Under the pieces are notes generated by a model that did not search any database, was not told where the DNA came from, and was given only the letters and a program-made list of their open reading frames with translations. The position numbers were made by a program, and so were the translations under genes. 25,192 bases of DNA. It comes from Prevotella sp. UBA6429 (GTDB taxonomy: Bacteria > Bacteroidota > Bacteroidia > Bacteroidales > Bacteroidaceae). This document shows, piece after piece, positions 1 to 8,731 of this stretch (the first letter of the stretch is position 1; every line of letters starts with the position of its first letter). The stretch spans positions 1 to 25,192 of the forward strand of contig DJOV01000082.1 in the NCBI GenBank assembly GCA_002437285.1, in the 5' to 3' direction.

Positions 1-73
1 GGCTCATTTCGGATGGTTACCTTGGTAATGCTACAGTGTTGTTGTGCCTTTCGCAACATCATGACATCTATCC

Positions 74-98
74 AAATGTTAAAAATGAGATATTTTTG
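74..98 (+). repeat. Upstream element shared with the sigma factor promoter
   Basis: This 25-bp AT-rich stretch, beginning AAATGTTAAAA, matches 7829-7853 upstream of the ECF sigma gene at 22 of 25 positions. Both copies begin exactly 57 bp before the first base of their TAnnTTTG box. It could be a transcription factor site or an UP-like AT-rich element. The match and spacing are seen directly; the function is inferred. Confidence 0.4.
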
Positions 99-106
99 CT
101 CATTCT

Positions 107-138
107 CTTGACGATTATCAAGATTTTAGGTATCTTTG
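107..138 (+). promoter_or_regulatory. Bacteroidetes-type promoter of paralogue 1
   Basis: CTTG at 107-110, a 20-bp spacer, and TATCTTTG at 131-138 match the Bacteroidetes primary sigma consensus (TTTG, 19-21 bp, TAnnTTTG). Transcription would begin near 145, giving a leader of about 115 nt before the ATG at 261. The sequence upstream (1-106) shows no gene; it contains an AT-rich element at 74-98 that is also found before the sigma factor gene. Confidence 0.7.
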
Positions 139-260
139 CGACACCTATAGAACAATTCGACAATGAACCAGCCGTCCTCCTTGTGTGAGTGAGGGAGCTT
201 GCGGCACTGAAAGTAGCAAATTACTTATTAATAATGTTTTATTTTCTAAAAACTAAGTTT

Positions 261-3200
261 ATGAAGCAAAATTTCCGCTTTTTGGCGTTGTCCGCATTGG
301 CAATGCTGGGGGGTGGCACAGCTTTGGCTGCTGATTGGGTAGTTCCCACACCGGCCTTCAAAGCCATGAGCCCCGCGGCAAGCGATGCGACGACTGCCGA
401 CACGGTCTACGTATGGAACGTCGGCCAACAAGGCTTTATCGCCGGTGGTGAGGCTTGGGGAACCCAGGCTTCCATTGCCGCTACGTCTTCTGAGAAATGG
501 GTGGTCATCACCACAGCTGAAGACGGTGTCTACAAGTTGAAGAACGCTGTGCGTTCGGGCAAGTATCTCTTCCGCACTTATGGTGATCAAAAAGTGGGAT
601 CGGGTGTCAAGGCTTGTTTCGTAGATGGTAGCGACGGCTCTAACACATGGGCCATTGCCAGCCTGGGTAACAACCTGTATAGCTTCCAGATGCCAGAGAG
701 CGCTGGTGATGTGGACGCCACAAGCAACCCCTTTGATGCTACGTTGTTCTTAGGTACACAGACCAATCATGAATCTGGCTGGGCCAAGGATGAGGCCAAT
801 GGTGCCACGAAGGGTGTCTATTTTGATGTGCCTTATGAGGGTAACGAGGCTGGATGCCAGTTTGCCTTTGTCTCCGTGGCCGACTACAATGTGTGGAAAA
901 CCAAGCTCTCTTTGAAGCCTGTCCTGGAGGAAGCTGAGAGCCGCGATGTGGATGTCACAGCCGAGGCGGCCGTATTCAACAATACATCGGCTACTGTTGA
1001 GGAGGTTGAGGCTGCCATCAAGGCGCTCACCTTGAAGATTTCTTCAGTGGTCACTCCCGACAATCCTCAGGATATGTCCAGCATGATTACCAATGCCGAC
1101 TTCAGCGCTGGAAGCACCTCCGGTTGGACGTCAACTACAGCTGCGCAGAACAAGGCTATTGCCACCAACATGTCAGCTGATTTGGCTGCCAATGACGAGG
1201 GCGCTTTTGCCGGCAACTTCTATGAGAACTGGAAGAGTTCACCCATCTCTGGCCATATGTACCAGACGGTGAAGGGGCTGCCAGAGGGTGTCTATAAGGT
1301 TGGACTCTCTGCTTTTGTCAACACGTTTGACGAGAGCAATGCCACAAACCAGAAGCAGTATGTCTATGCCAATGACATCAAGGCGCTGCTCACGCGTGCC
1401 AATCCTCGCGCATACTCGATGGTTGTCAACCTTGAGGGTACTGATACTATCCAGATCGGCCTTGCACAGGATACACTGCTCGCCAACTGGATGGGTATCG
1501 ACAACGCAAAGCTGGAATACCTTGGCAATGGCATTGAGAGCTATCGTTACCTCAGCAAGAGCGTCTTGGCCGACATTGAAAAGGCTATCGAGAATCCTGA
1601 CGACGACCAAGCTTTTGCATACACGCAGTCGGTGTATGATAAAGCAAAGGCAGCAGCCCAGGAGGGCATCGATGCCACTGACAAGGCTGTGTCTTACGCG
1701 GCTTATCAGAAAGCATTGACTGGCCTGGCTGACCTGCAGCAGAATGTGGCTGCTTACATCAAGCTCTACAATGATGCTGCTGATGCTGAGCAACAGTACT
1801 ATGACAATTATTCTGACCAGGAAGGCTTGATGGAAGCTTCCGATGAGGGAAATGCCATGCACGAAGCTCGTGAGGCTTCCACAGAAGAGTTGTTGGCGAT
1901 GATCCAGAAGATTGCCGATGCCCTGCGGGATGCCAAGCTCAATTCTTATCAGGTGGGCGACGACGTGACCAACCTTATCGAGAACCCCACATTCAACGAT
2001 GAGAGTGTCGCACCTTCCTACACCCAGCCCCAGCTCAAGACCGGTTGGGTCGGTGCCAATGTGATTGGTGCCGGTTGGATCACTGATACTCGTCTGGCAG
2101 AGGTCTATGACCAGGACTGCAACATCCATCAGGACCTCAAGGGTCTGAAGAAGGGCGCTTACCGCTTGTCTATCCAGGCCTTCTACCGTCCCGGCAATTC
2201 TTCTGCCGAGGGCTATCAGAACTATCTGAATGGCGATACGCTCACGCAGGCTTACATCTACATGGGTAAGACCCAGCAGAGTGTGAAGAGTATCTATGCT
2301 TGCACTTTCCCCGAGAGCATCACTTCTGTCTCTCGTGAGAACCACTGGGTCAACGTGGGTGGCGACAACGCCGCATATGTGCCTAACACGATGGACGAGG
2401 CCTTCACTGCCATGAACGGCAGCTATGATGGCGACCAGGATCCCGCTTACGACAACAACTATCGCAACATTGTTTATGGTGTTGTCACTGAGAATGGTGG
2501 TTCCATGCCTATCGGATTCAAGATTGAGAATCATGTCTCAGCCAGCTGGGTGATCTTCCGCGACTTCCGTCTGGAGTATCTGGGCAATGATCCTGTCTAC
2601 ATCAAGCCTGTGCTTGTGAACAAGATCAATGAGGCCAACAATGACTATGTTGGCAAGAAGATGGCTGCCAATGACAAGGCTGCCCTCACCACAGCTATCG
2701 CTGCGGGTCAGACTGCGCTCGACGCCAATGATGGCGATGCCATGATGACTGCCTTCACAGCCATTGCTGATGCTGAGGCTAACGCCACAACGTCTATCAA
2801 CGCTTATGCTCAGCTCACTGCTTCTTACGACTCACTGACTGCTCAGTACGACGCTTCTGATAAGGCTTCTGCCGAGACTCGCGCCGCTGCGGAAAACCTC
2901 ATCAACGAGGTGAAGGATATGCTTGACAACGGCACCATCGCCGTGGCTGACATCCCCGCCAAGCAGGAGGAGATGAAGGCTGTTCGCAAGGCCCTCATGA
3001 TTCAGCCGGGCTCTGACGCTGAGCCTTCTAAGTACACCAACTGGATTCAGAACCCGACCTACGGTAAGCAGGATGGCTGGGTGGTCGAGAAGACTGCTGG
3101 CGACGGCACTCCTGGCATCCAGTACAACACCATGGAGATTTGGAACGCTACTGCTGATGTTCACCAGGACATCGAGGGCCTGCCCGAGGGTGTCTATGAG

Positions 3201-3809
3201 GTGCGTGTGCAGAGCCTCTTCCGTCCCGTCAGTGCTGACGAGGCTTGGAACGACCTGCTGGGCGACTCTATCGAGAACTATGGCGAGCGCGCCACTATCT
3301 ATGCCAACTGGGACAGCATCGCACCTAGCTACTGGTGCTCTAAGTATGATCCTGACACCTACAGCTGGACTACAGGTGGTTACAGTGATATGGCCTATGC
3401 TGAGCTTGATGCCAATGGCGATACCATTGAGGGCACTGCTATGACCTATCACTTCCCCAACGACCGTCAGGCTGCTGAGTATCAGTTCCAGATGAACTAC
3501 TATCCTGTGCAGAGCTTCTATACTTATGTGGGTTCCAACGGTCTTCTTCGCCTTGGCTTCAAGAACACTGCCCATAAGGTTCAAGACTGGTTCGTAGTCT
3601 CCAACTGGGAGCTCTACTACCACGGTAAGGACAGCCAGTATGCTGGTACCACTGGCATCCGTGATATCGACAGCAACGCAAGTGTCAACTTCAATGAGGT
3701 CTACACCGTCGACGGTCGCCGTGTCAACGGCCTGCAGAAGGGCTTGAACATCGTCCGTGGCAAGACTGCCGATGGCAAGATTGTTACCAAGAAGATTGTG
3801 GTCAAGTAA
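261..3809 (+). CDS. Large secreted multi-module surface protein, paralogue 1
   Basis: The product has 1182 residues. The ATG at 261 is chosen because it opens a clear signal peptide (MKQNFRF, hydrophobic core, cleavage near residues 23-24 before ADW); the frame is open back to a GTG at 189, but that extension would bury the signal. Layout: N-terminal module (about 25-210) with GGEAWGTQA; helical linker; beta-sandwich module 2 (about 266-423); alanine-rich linker; module 3 (about 566-777) beginning GDDVTNLIENPTFND; FIVAR-like helical linker (778-918); module 4 (923-1120); C-terminal tail (1141-1182) ending KKIVVK, like a type IX sorting tail. The sandwich modules resemble galactose-binding or CBM-like folds (GLPEGVYEVRVQ strand). 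Module 2 differs from that of the other three copies and lacks their DxDGDG loop. There is no lipobox and no catalytic motif. A role in binding glycans or host surfaces is inferred. Confidence 0.8.
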   Translation: MKQNFRFLALSALAMLGGGTALAADWVVPTPAFKAMSPAASDATTADTVYVWNVGQQGFIAGGEAWGTQASIAATSSEKWVVITTAEDGVYKLKNAVRSGKYLFRTYGDQKVGSGVKACFVDGSDGSNTWAIASLGNNLYSFQMPESAGDVDATSNPFDATLFLGTQTNHESGWAKDEANGATKGVYFDVPYEGNEAGCQFAFVSVADYNVWKTKLSLKPVLEEAESRDVDVTAEAAVFNNTSATVEEVEAAIKALTLKISSVVTPDNPQDMSSMITNADFSAGSTSGWTSTTAAQNKAIATNMSADLAANDEGAFAGNFYENWKSSPISGHMYQTVKGLPEGVYKVGLSAFVNTFDESNATNQKQYVYANDIKALLTRANPRAYSMVVNLEGTDTIQIGLAQDTLLANWMGIDNAKLEYLGNGIESYRYLSKSVLADIEKAIENPDDDQAFAYTQSVYDKAKAAAQEGIDATDKAVSYAAYQKALTGLADLQQNVAAYIKLYNDAADAEQQYYDNYSDQEGLMEASDEGNAMHEAREASTEELLAMIQKIADALRDAKLNSYQVGDDVTNLIENPTFNDESVAPSYTQPQLKTGWVGANVIGAGWITDTRLAEVYDQDCNIHQDLKGLKKGAYRLSIQAFYRPGNSSAEGYQNYLNGDTLTQAYIYMGKTQQSVKSIYACTFPESITSVSRENHWVNVGGDNAAYVPNTMDEAFTAMNGSYDGDQDPAYDNNYRNIVYGVVTENGGSMPIGFKIENHVSASWVIFRDFRLEYLGNDPVYIKPVLVNKINEANNDYVGKKMAANDKAALTTAIAAGQTALDANDGDAMMTAFTAIADAEANATTSINAYAQLTASYDSLTAQYDASDKASAETRAAAENLINEVKDMLDNGTIAVADIPAKQEEMKAVRKALMIQPGSDAEPSKYTNWIQNPTYGKQDGWVVEKTAGDGTPGIQYNTMEIWNATADVHQDIEGLPEGVYEVRVQSLFRPVSADEAWNDLLGDSIENYGERATIYANWDSIAPSYWCSKYDPDTYSWTTGGYSDMAYAELDANGDTIEGTAMTYHFPNDRQAAEYQFQMNYYPVQSFYTYVGSNGLLRLGFKNTAHKVQDWFVVSNWELYYHGKDSQYAGTTGIRDIDSNASVNFNEVYTVDGRRVNGLQKGLNIVRGKTADGKIVTKKIVVK

Positions 3810-3878
3810 GCATTTTGACCCTGTCGCCTTCTGATGGTCGTTGGTAAAAACGACTGGTAGCAGGCCATACATAATATG

Positions 3879-3928
3879 AAAGTCCCCGAGGAGATGCATT
3901 GCATGCTCTTCGGGGGCTTTCTTTTTTC
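3879..3928 (+). terminator. Rho-independent terminator of paralogue 1
   Basis: An imperfect hairpin begins AAAGTCCCCGAGGAG and closes with CGGGGGCTTT, followed by CTTTTTT. It sits about 70 bp after the stop codon. The AAAGTCCCC core recurs in the terminators of paralogues 3 and 4. The rest of the 345-bp gap (3810-4154) holds only the promoter and leader of the next gene. Confidence 0.8.
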
Positions 3929-4052
3929 CTTCCCCAATGATTCTGATGGTCTTTTCCCGTCTAATGTAGTTGATGTGCGAGTGATTTTCATGAAAGCTGC
4001 TTTTTTTTGGCTGATGAAACGTGGATGATACCTTTATGAGACATTTCAGCGC

Positions 4053-4082
4053 TTGGGAAAGCACCATAATTCTCTATATTTG
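4053..4082 (+). promoter_or_regulatory. Bacteroidetes-type promoter of paralogue 2
   Basis: TTG at 4053-4055, a 19-bp spacer, and TATATTTG at 4075-4082 fit the Bacteroidetes consensus. The predicted transcript starts near 4089, which excludes the possible upstream ATG at 4053 and supports the start at 4155. Confidence 0.7.
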
Positions 4083-4154
4083 CACCACGTAAACTTAGTT
4101 CGAAGTAGCAAAACAGCTAACCTTGTCAATTATCTAAAAATTAAATTAAAGCTT

Positions 4155-7100
4155 ATGAAACAAACAATTCGCTTTATGTCAATGTTGCTCGCCGCCTCGG
4201 CCACAGCATTGTCTGCAGGAGCGGCCGACTGGAAGGTCAACATCAATCCAGTGGCGCTCAGCCCAGGCGACACGGTCTGCATCCAGAACGTGGGAACGGG
4301 ACGCTACCTCACGGGTGGCGAGGCTTGGGGAACACAAGCTGTCTTAGGCTCCATTTCCTCAGCAGCACGATGCATCATCGTGGACATGGGTGATGGAACC
4401 TACCAAATTAACAATAATGCTGCGGGGTGGAATGAGACCAATCCCAACATGATGTATCGCCAGCCTCTTGAGGGCACCGTTGGCGCTGGCGTGAAAGCGT
4501 GCTTCGTTGACTACAGCACCGCCTGGTCGCTCGCTGCGTCAAAGTGGAGCATCGCGTCTGTGGGGACTAACACCTACACGTTCCAAGTGCCCAATCTTGA
4601 GGAATACCAAATCACGGAGACGTCGTCATCCACGGATTCTCTGTTGGGGTATGTAGCCGGAGAGTTCCTTGGTGTCAATCGTACCCACAAGAGCAACAAG
4701 GCTGTGGACGGTGTCACATGGGGTCTCTATTATGACGTGTCCTACGCTGACTCGGCAGCTAACTGTCAGTTCCAGTTCTTCCCGGCCAACATCGTCCAGG
4801 CCAAGGGTAGGTTATACAAGAACATGCTCGAGATAGAAGCCGCAGGTGTGGACGTCTCTGCGTCGGCCGCCTTGTTGGCCAATCCCAATGCCACGGCTGA
4901 GGAGGTGAATGCGGAAATTGAGCGTCTGGCAGACGTGCTTGAGCAGGCTGCCTCACCGACTCATCCGATGAACATCACAAGTAAGTACATCTCCAATCCG
5001 ACACCTGTCGCCAAGGGCACGCCCACTGGCTGGACGGTCACCCAACCCGATGGTTCTGCAGGACAGACAGGCGATACGTCCGATGGCGTGGGCGAGTTCT
5101 GGCAGAAAAAGGGCTTCTCGCTCAATTACACGGTCAGAGACCTGCCGGCAGGAGTATACAAGTTCACTACCATTGCACTGACACGTACCGACATGCACGG
5201 TAAGTTCTATGTCGGATCAGATACAATCGACATCGCGACGGTGGGCTCCGACAAGGTGAATTCCCGTGCGCAAGCAGCCGCTTGGTTCAACCAGGATGAC
5301 GATGGTGATGGTGTGACCAATGGCACCAATGTCATCACGGTCGTGTTGCCCGAGACAACCGACATCGCGATTGGACTGTCCTCTGAGCCTTCCACGGGTG
5401 ACGGTTGGACCGTTTGGCGTGAGTTCAAGATTGAGAGTCTGGGCCAGGGTGTCGAGACCTTCCATTATGTCAACCAGAGCCTTCTTGACCAGCTCAATGC
5501 CATCAAGGATGATGAGGGCAACCGCTACACGGCCAGCCTCATGACGGAGTGTGAGACGGTGCTCAACACGGGCGTGTCCACTGCTTCCAAGCAGGAAGCG
5601 TCTGAATGTTATGTGAAGGGTGCTGACTTGCTCGAGAAGCTTAAGGCCAATGTGGCTGCGTGGGAAAAGCTCGCCGATGTTTCCTCTTCTGCTGACGAGG
5701 CAGCCTGGCAGCTCAACAATGGTGAGCCCGTGCACGAACTCTGCGCTCAGGCTGACGAGATGTTGGATGCCCTGACAGCAAGCACTGAAGAGGTGCTGGC
5801 CATGATTGAGAACATCCAGACAACCCTCGACAAGTGCCAGAAGGGAAGCTATGAGGTGGGTGACGATGTGACCTTCCTGATCAAGAACCCCACCTTCAAT
5901 GACGAGAAGGCGGAGAACAACTATCAACAGCCCCAAAGCAAGGAAAACTGGATTGGTGCCGAGGTTATCGGTGCCGGCTGGATCACCGACACGCGTCTTG
6001 CTGAGGTCTACAACCAGGATTGCAACATCCATCAGGACCTCAATGGTCTGCAGAAGGGCGCTTATCGCTTGTCCATCCAGGCTTTCTATCGTTCAGGATG
6101 GGCTTCGGCAGACGGATACCAGGCTTACCAGAATGGCGATTCCTTGACACGCGCTTATATCTATATGGGTAAGACCCAGCAGAGCGTCAAGAGTATCTAC
6201 GCTTGCACTTTCCCCGAGAGTGTCACTTCCATGTCACGTGAGAACAACTGGGTGAACGTCGGCACTGATAGCGATCCTCTCTATATTCCCAATACCATGG
6301 ATGAGGCTTATGTGGCCTTCAACGGTAGTGTTGACGCTGCTCAAGATCCCTCTTACGACAACAACTATCGCAATGTCGTCTACGGCGTTGTGACCGAGGA
6401 AGGCGGCGCCATGCCTATCGGCTTCAAGATTGAGAATCATAACGAGGGCAGCTGGGTGATCTTCCGCGACTTCCGCCTGGAGTATCTGGGTAATGATCCC
6501 ACCTATATCAACCCTGTCCTCGTGAACAAGATGAACGAGGCCAACAGTGAATTCTTGAGCCAGAGAATGGTTGCCAGCGACAAGGCCGCCCTCAACAAGG
6601 CCGTCGCTGACGCGCAAACCGCCATCGACAATGCGGATGGTGACGCCATGATGGCTGCCTTCACGGCCATTTCTGATGCGGAGGATGCCTCCAAGGCTTC
6701 CATCGCTGCTTACAAGCAGCTCGCTGCTTCCTATGACTCGCTGAAGACTCAGCTCGACGATGCCACGCAGGCTTCCGCCGAATCGCGCACACAGGCCACC
6801 AACCTCTTGAATGAGGTGAGTGACATGCTGGAGAATGGCACCATCGAGGTGGCTGACATCCCCGCCAAGCAGAAGGAGATGCTCCTTGCCCGTAAGGCTC
6901 TTATGATTCAGCCGGGTTCTGATGCCAATCCTTCTAAGTACACCAACTGGATCATGAATCCCACTTATGAGAAGCAGGACGGTTGGACGGTCAACAAGAT
7001 TTCGGGTGATGGCGTACCGGGCGTTCAGTACAACACCATGGAAATTTGGAGTGCTACAGCTGATGTGCATCAGGACATCGAGGGCCTGCCCGAGGGTGTC

Positions 7101-7709
7101 TATGAGGTGCGTGTGCAGAGCCTCTTCCGTCCCGTCAGCGCTGACGAGGCTTGGAACGACCTGCTGGGTGACTCCATCGAGAACTATGGCGAGCGCGCCA
7201 CCATCTATGCCAACTGGGACAGCATCACGCCAAGCTACTGGTGCTCTAAGTATGATCCTGACACCTATAGCTGGACCATGGGAGGCTACAGCGACATGGT
7301 CGACTCGGTGCTGAATGAGACTACCGGCGAACTGGAGCCTGTCACGTACCACTTCGCCAACAACCGCGAGGCTGCTGAGTACCAGTTCCAAATGAACTAC
7401 TATCCCGTGCAGACTTTCTACACCTATGTGGGTTCCAATGGACTGCTCCGCTTGGGCTTCAAGAATACAGCCAACAGACCGAATGACTGGCTCGTGGTCT
7501 CTAACTGGGAACTCTACTACCACGGCAAGGACAGCCAGTATGCTGGCACCACGGGTGTCCGCGATCTTGAGAACAACGACAACGTCAACTTCAATGAGGT
7601 CTACACCGTCGACGGTCGCCGTGTCAATGGCCTGCAGAAGGGACTTAACATTGTGCGTGGCAAGACTGCCGAGGGTAAGGTTGTCACCAAGAAGATCGTG
7701 GTCAAGTAA
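4155..7709 (+). CDS. Large secreted multi-module surface protein, paralogue 2 (mosaic)
   Basis: The product has 1184 residues. The ATG at 4155 begins a signal peptide (MKQTIRFMSMLLAAS..., cleavage near residue 23-24 before ADW). Layout: N-terminal module 25-215 with GDTVCIQNVGTGRYL and GGEAWGTQA; helical linker to about 268; beta-sandwich module 2 (273-429) with an acidic loop DDDGDGVTNGTN resembling a calcium-binding loop; helical linker 432-560; module 3 (569-782); FIVAR-like linker (783-920); module 4 (926-1123); tail 1143-1184 ending KKIVVK. Modules 1-2 resemble paralogues 3 and 4, whereas modules 3-4 resemble paralogue 1, including a 68-bp identical DNA tract (3165-3232 and 7071-7138). 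This indicates recombination between copies. It is probably exported and surface-attached or released; the ligand is unknown. No enzyme motif was seen. Confidence 0.8.
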   Translation: MKQTIRFMSMLLAASATALSAGAADWKVNINPVALSPGDTVCIQNVGTGRYLTGGEAWGTQAVLGSISSAARCIIVDMGDGTYQINNNAAGWNETNPNMMYRQPLEGTVGAGVKACFVDYSTAWSLAASKWSIASVGTNTYTFQVPNLEEYQITETSSSTDSLLGYVAGEFLGVNRTHKSNKAVDGVTWGLYYDVSYADSAANCQFQFFPANIVQAKGRLYKNMLEIEAAGVDVSASAALLANPNATAEEVNAEIERLADVLEQAASPTHPMNITSKYISNPTPVAKGTPTGWTVTQPDGSAGQTGDTSDGVGEFWQKKGFSLNYTVRDLPAGVYKFTTIALTRTDMHGKFYVGSDTIDIATVGSDKVNSRAQAAAWFNQDDDGDGVTNGTNVITVVLPETTDIAIGLSSEPSTGDGWTVWREFKIESLGQGVETFHYVNQSLLDQLNAIKDDEGNRYTASLMTECETVLNTGVSTASKQEASECYVKGADLLEKLKANVAAWEKLADVSSSADEAAWQLNNGEPVHELCAQADEMLDALTASTEEVLAMIENIQTTLDKCQKGSYEVGDDVTFLIKNPTFNDEKAENNYQQPQSKENWIGAEVIGAGWITDTRLAEVYNQDCNIHQDLNGLQKGAYRLSIQAFYRSGWASADGYQAYQNGDSLTRAYIYMGKTQQSVKSIYACTFPESVTSMSRENNWVNVGTDSDPLYIPNTMDEAYVAFNGSVDAAQDPSYDNNYRNVVYGVVTEEGGAMPIGFKIENHNEGSWVIFRDFRLEYLGNDPTYINPVLVNKMNEANSEFLSQRMVASDKAALNKAVADAQTAIDNADGDAMMAAFTAISDAEDASKASIAAYKQLAASYDSLKTQLDDATQASAESRTQATNLLNEVSDMLENGTIEVADIPAKQKEMLLARKALMIQPGSDANPSKYTNWIMNPTYEKQDGWTVNKISGDGVPGVQYNTMEIWSATADVHQDIEGLPEGVYEVRVQSLFRPVSADEAWNDLLGDSIENYGERATIYANWDSITPSYWCSKYDPDTYSWTMGGYSDMVDSVLNETTGELEPVTYHFANNREAAEYQFQMNYYPVQTFYTYVGSNGLLRLGFKNTANRPNDWLVVSNWELYYHGKDSQYAGTTGVRDLENNDNVNFNEVYTVDGRRVNGLQKGLNIVRGKTAEGKVVTKKIVVK

Positions 7710-7765
7710 TCTTGCTTTCTGAGGTTCTCACCTTTCCGGAGCGGAGAGGACGCTTGGGGTGAGAA

Positions 7766-7824
7766 CGCACACAGGGAGGGCTTCCGAGGACAATACCTCG
7801 GGGGGCCTCCTTTGTCTGTGTGCG
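7766..7824 (+). terminator. Long hairpin terminator of paralogue 2
   Basis: A three-part stem is visible: CGCACACA (7766-7773) with TGTGTGCG (7817-7824), GGAGG with CCTCC (7806-7810), and CCGAGG (7784-7789) with CCTCGG (7796-7801). The inner stem is followed by CCTCCTTTG but no long T run, so termination efficiency is uncertain. Confidence 0.6.
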
Positions 7825-7828
7825 TGCA

Positions 7829-7853
7829 AAATGTTAAAATTGAAACATTTTTG
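7829..7853 (+). repeat. Upstream palindromic element of the sigma factor promoter
   Basis: AAATGTT (7829-7835) and AACATTT (7844-7850) form a perfect inverted repeat with an 8-bp spacer. It aligns with 74-98 at 22 of 25 positions, and both copies start 57 bp before the -7 box. A similar palindrome, AAATGTA with TACATTT, lies before the aminopeptidase promoter (22540-22560). An operator for a dimeric regulator is possible but unproven. Confidence 0.4.
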
Positions 7854-7863
7854 GAAAATTGTG

Positions 7864-7893
7864 TTGGCATCATTTAATTTTTGTCTATATTTG
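7864..7893 (+). promoter_or_regulatory. Bacteroidetes-type promoter of the ECF sigma gene
   Basis: TTG at 7864-7866, a 19-bp spacer, and TATATTTG at 7886-7893 match the consensus for the primary sigma factor. Transcription would start near 7900, leaving a leader of about 63 nt. This suggests that the sigma gene is read by the housekeeping polymerase rather than by itself. Confidence 0.7.
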
Positions 7894-7962
7894 CACTTGC
7901 AACGAACTAAGCATACTCCGAGTGGGAACCTTAACCCCCACCGCACCTAAACATTCAGCTCA

Positions 7963-8475
7963 ATGAACCCAGCAACAAGCAGGATACAACTGATAGACCA
8001 GACATACCGTAAGATGTGGGATGCCGTTATCGCCATCTTCCGGCAGGCATGTCTGTGTGAGGCCGACTGTGAGGATCTCGCGCAGAATGTCTTTGAGCGT
8101 CTGATGTCAATAGATCTGTTGATGCCGGAAACCATTGAGGGGATGACGGCAACGATTGCCTATCATCTGCGCACCGACTATCTTCGTCGTCGCGCTGCCA
8201 TCCGCAAGCGTTTCACGGAGACTGTGACGGCCGAAGTCTTTGATTCGTGCCAGTCAGATGAGAGGGTGTTGCTCAAGGAGCTCTTTGCGCTTGAGCAGAC
8301 GGCGCTTGATCGAATGGCGCCTGCCAATCGGCAGATTTACATGTTGAGCCATTATGCCGACAAGAGTAATGAGGAAATTGCCCAGACACTTTCGTTGAGC
8401 TATCGTGCCGTAGAATCTCGGCTTTACCGCTCGCGCCAGGAGGTGAGAGAGTATGTGAGGCGCATGGCCATGTAA
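7963..8475 (+). CDS. ECF-type RNA polymerase sigma factor
   Basis: The product has 170 residues, the usual size of an extracytoplasmic-function sigma factor. Region 2 spans about 13-82 with DCEDLAQNVFERL (residues 35-47), which binds core polymerase and the -10 element. Region 4 spans about 107-165 with a helix-turn-helix (NEEIAQTLSLSYRAVESRLYR) that reads the -35 element. No FecR-type or other anti-sigma gene and no SusC-type receptor gene lies next to it, which is unusual for Bacteroidales ECF factors. It sits between paralogues 2 and 3 in the same direction, with 256 bp before the next start, so control of the paralogue block is a reasonable but untested guess. The ATG at 7963 is the first in frame and is preceded by a good promoter. 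Confidence 0.88.
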   Translation: MNPATSRIQLIDQTYRKMWDAVIAIFRQACLCEADCEDLAQNVFERLMSIDLLMPETIEGMTATIAYHLRTDYLRRRAAIRKRFTETVTAEVFDSCQSDERVLLKELFALEQTALDRMAPANRQIYMLSHYADKSNEEIAQTLSLSYRAVESRLYRSRQEVREYVRRMAM

Positions 8476-8694
8476 GCATGTGCGGATGAGCGTTGCTTTG
8501 ACAACAAAATAAATGAAAGGGGACAAAAGATGAGAAGAAAAACGCGCATCGGGGTTCGAAGCCTGCAGAAAGGCCGAAGACGGTTGGCGGCTTGGTGTAT
8601 CCACCTTTTATATTTATAGAAGGTAAGAGGGTGGAGAAACGAAGGATGGAAGGAAAGGATCATGTATGACTACTAATGAATTTGCTCGAAACGA

Positions 8695-8702
8695 TATTTT
8701 TG
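8695..8702 (+). promoter_or_regulatory. Possible -7 box for paralogue 3, without a -33 box
   Basis: TATTTTTG fits TAnnTTTG, but no TTG or TTTG lies 19-21 bp upstream; the nearest TTTG (8681-8684) is only 10 bp away. The gene may depend on another sigma factor or on readthrough from the sigma gene. The region 8476-8731 otherwise shows only a weak hairpin around 8610-8635. Confidence 0.35.
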
Positions 8703-8731
8703 GTTTAACTTAATATTTTTCACTAAAGCTT

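Noticed and set aside
91..98. TATTTTTG as a second -7 box for paralogue 1
   Set aside because: No TTG lies 19-21 bp upstream, and it falls inside the element shared with the sigma promoter; the box at 131-138 is complete.
189..260. GTG-initiated 24-residue extension of paralogue 1
   Set aside because: It would place the signal peptide internally; the other three copies all start directly at the MK or MR signal peptide.
1239..2534. 431-codon open frame on the minus strand within paralogue 1
   Set aside because: A shadow of the plus-strand coding frame; equivalent antisense frames occur in the other paralogues (6234-7523 and 9821-11011) at the same place, as expected from shared codon use.
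4018..4047. Possible fourth AAATGT/ACATTT element before paralogue 2
   Set aside because: The arms (AAACGT and ACATTT) are too far apart and differ in position relative to the -7 box.
2832..4067. 411-codon open frame on the minus strand across the end of paralogue 1
   Set aside because: It mirrors the codon bias of the plus-strand gene and crosses its terminator and the next promoter; the translation has no recognisable domain and low-complexity hydrophobic content.
4053..4154. Upstream ATG start for paralogue 2
   Set aside because: It overlaps the -33 box and lies upstream of the predicted transcription start.
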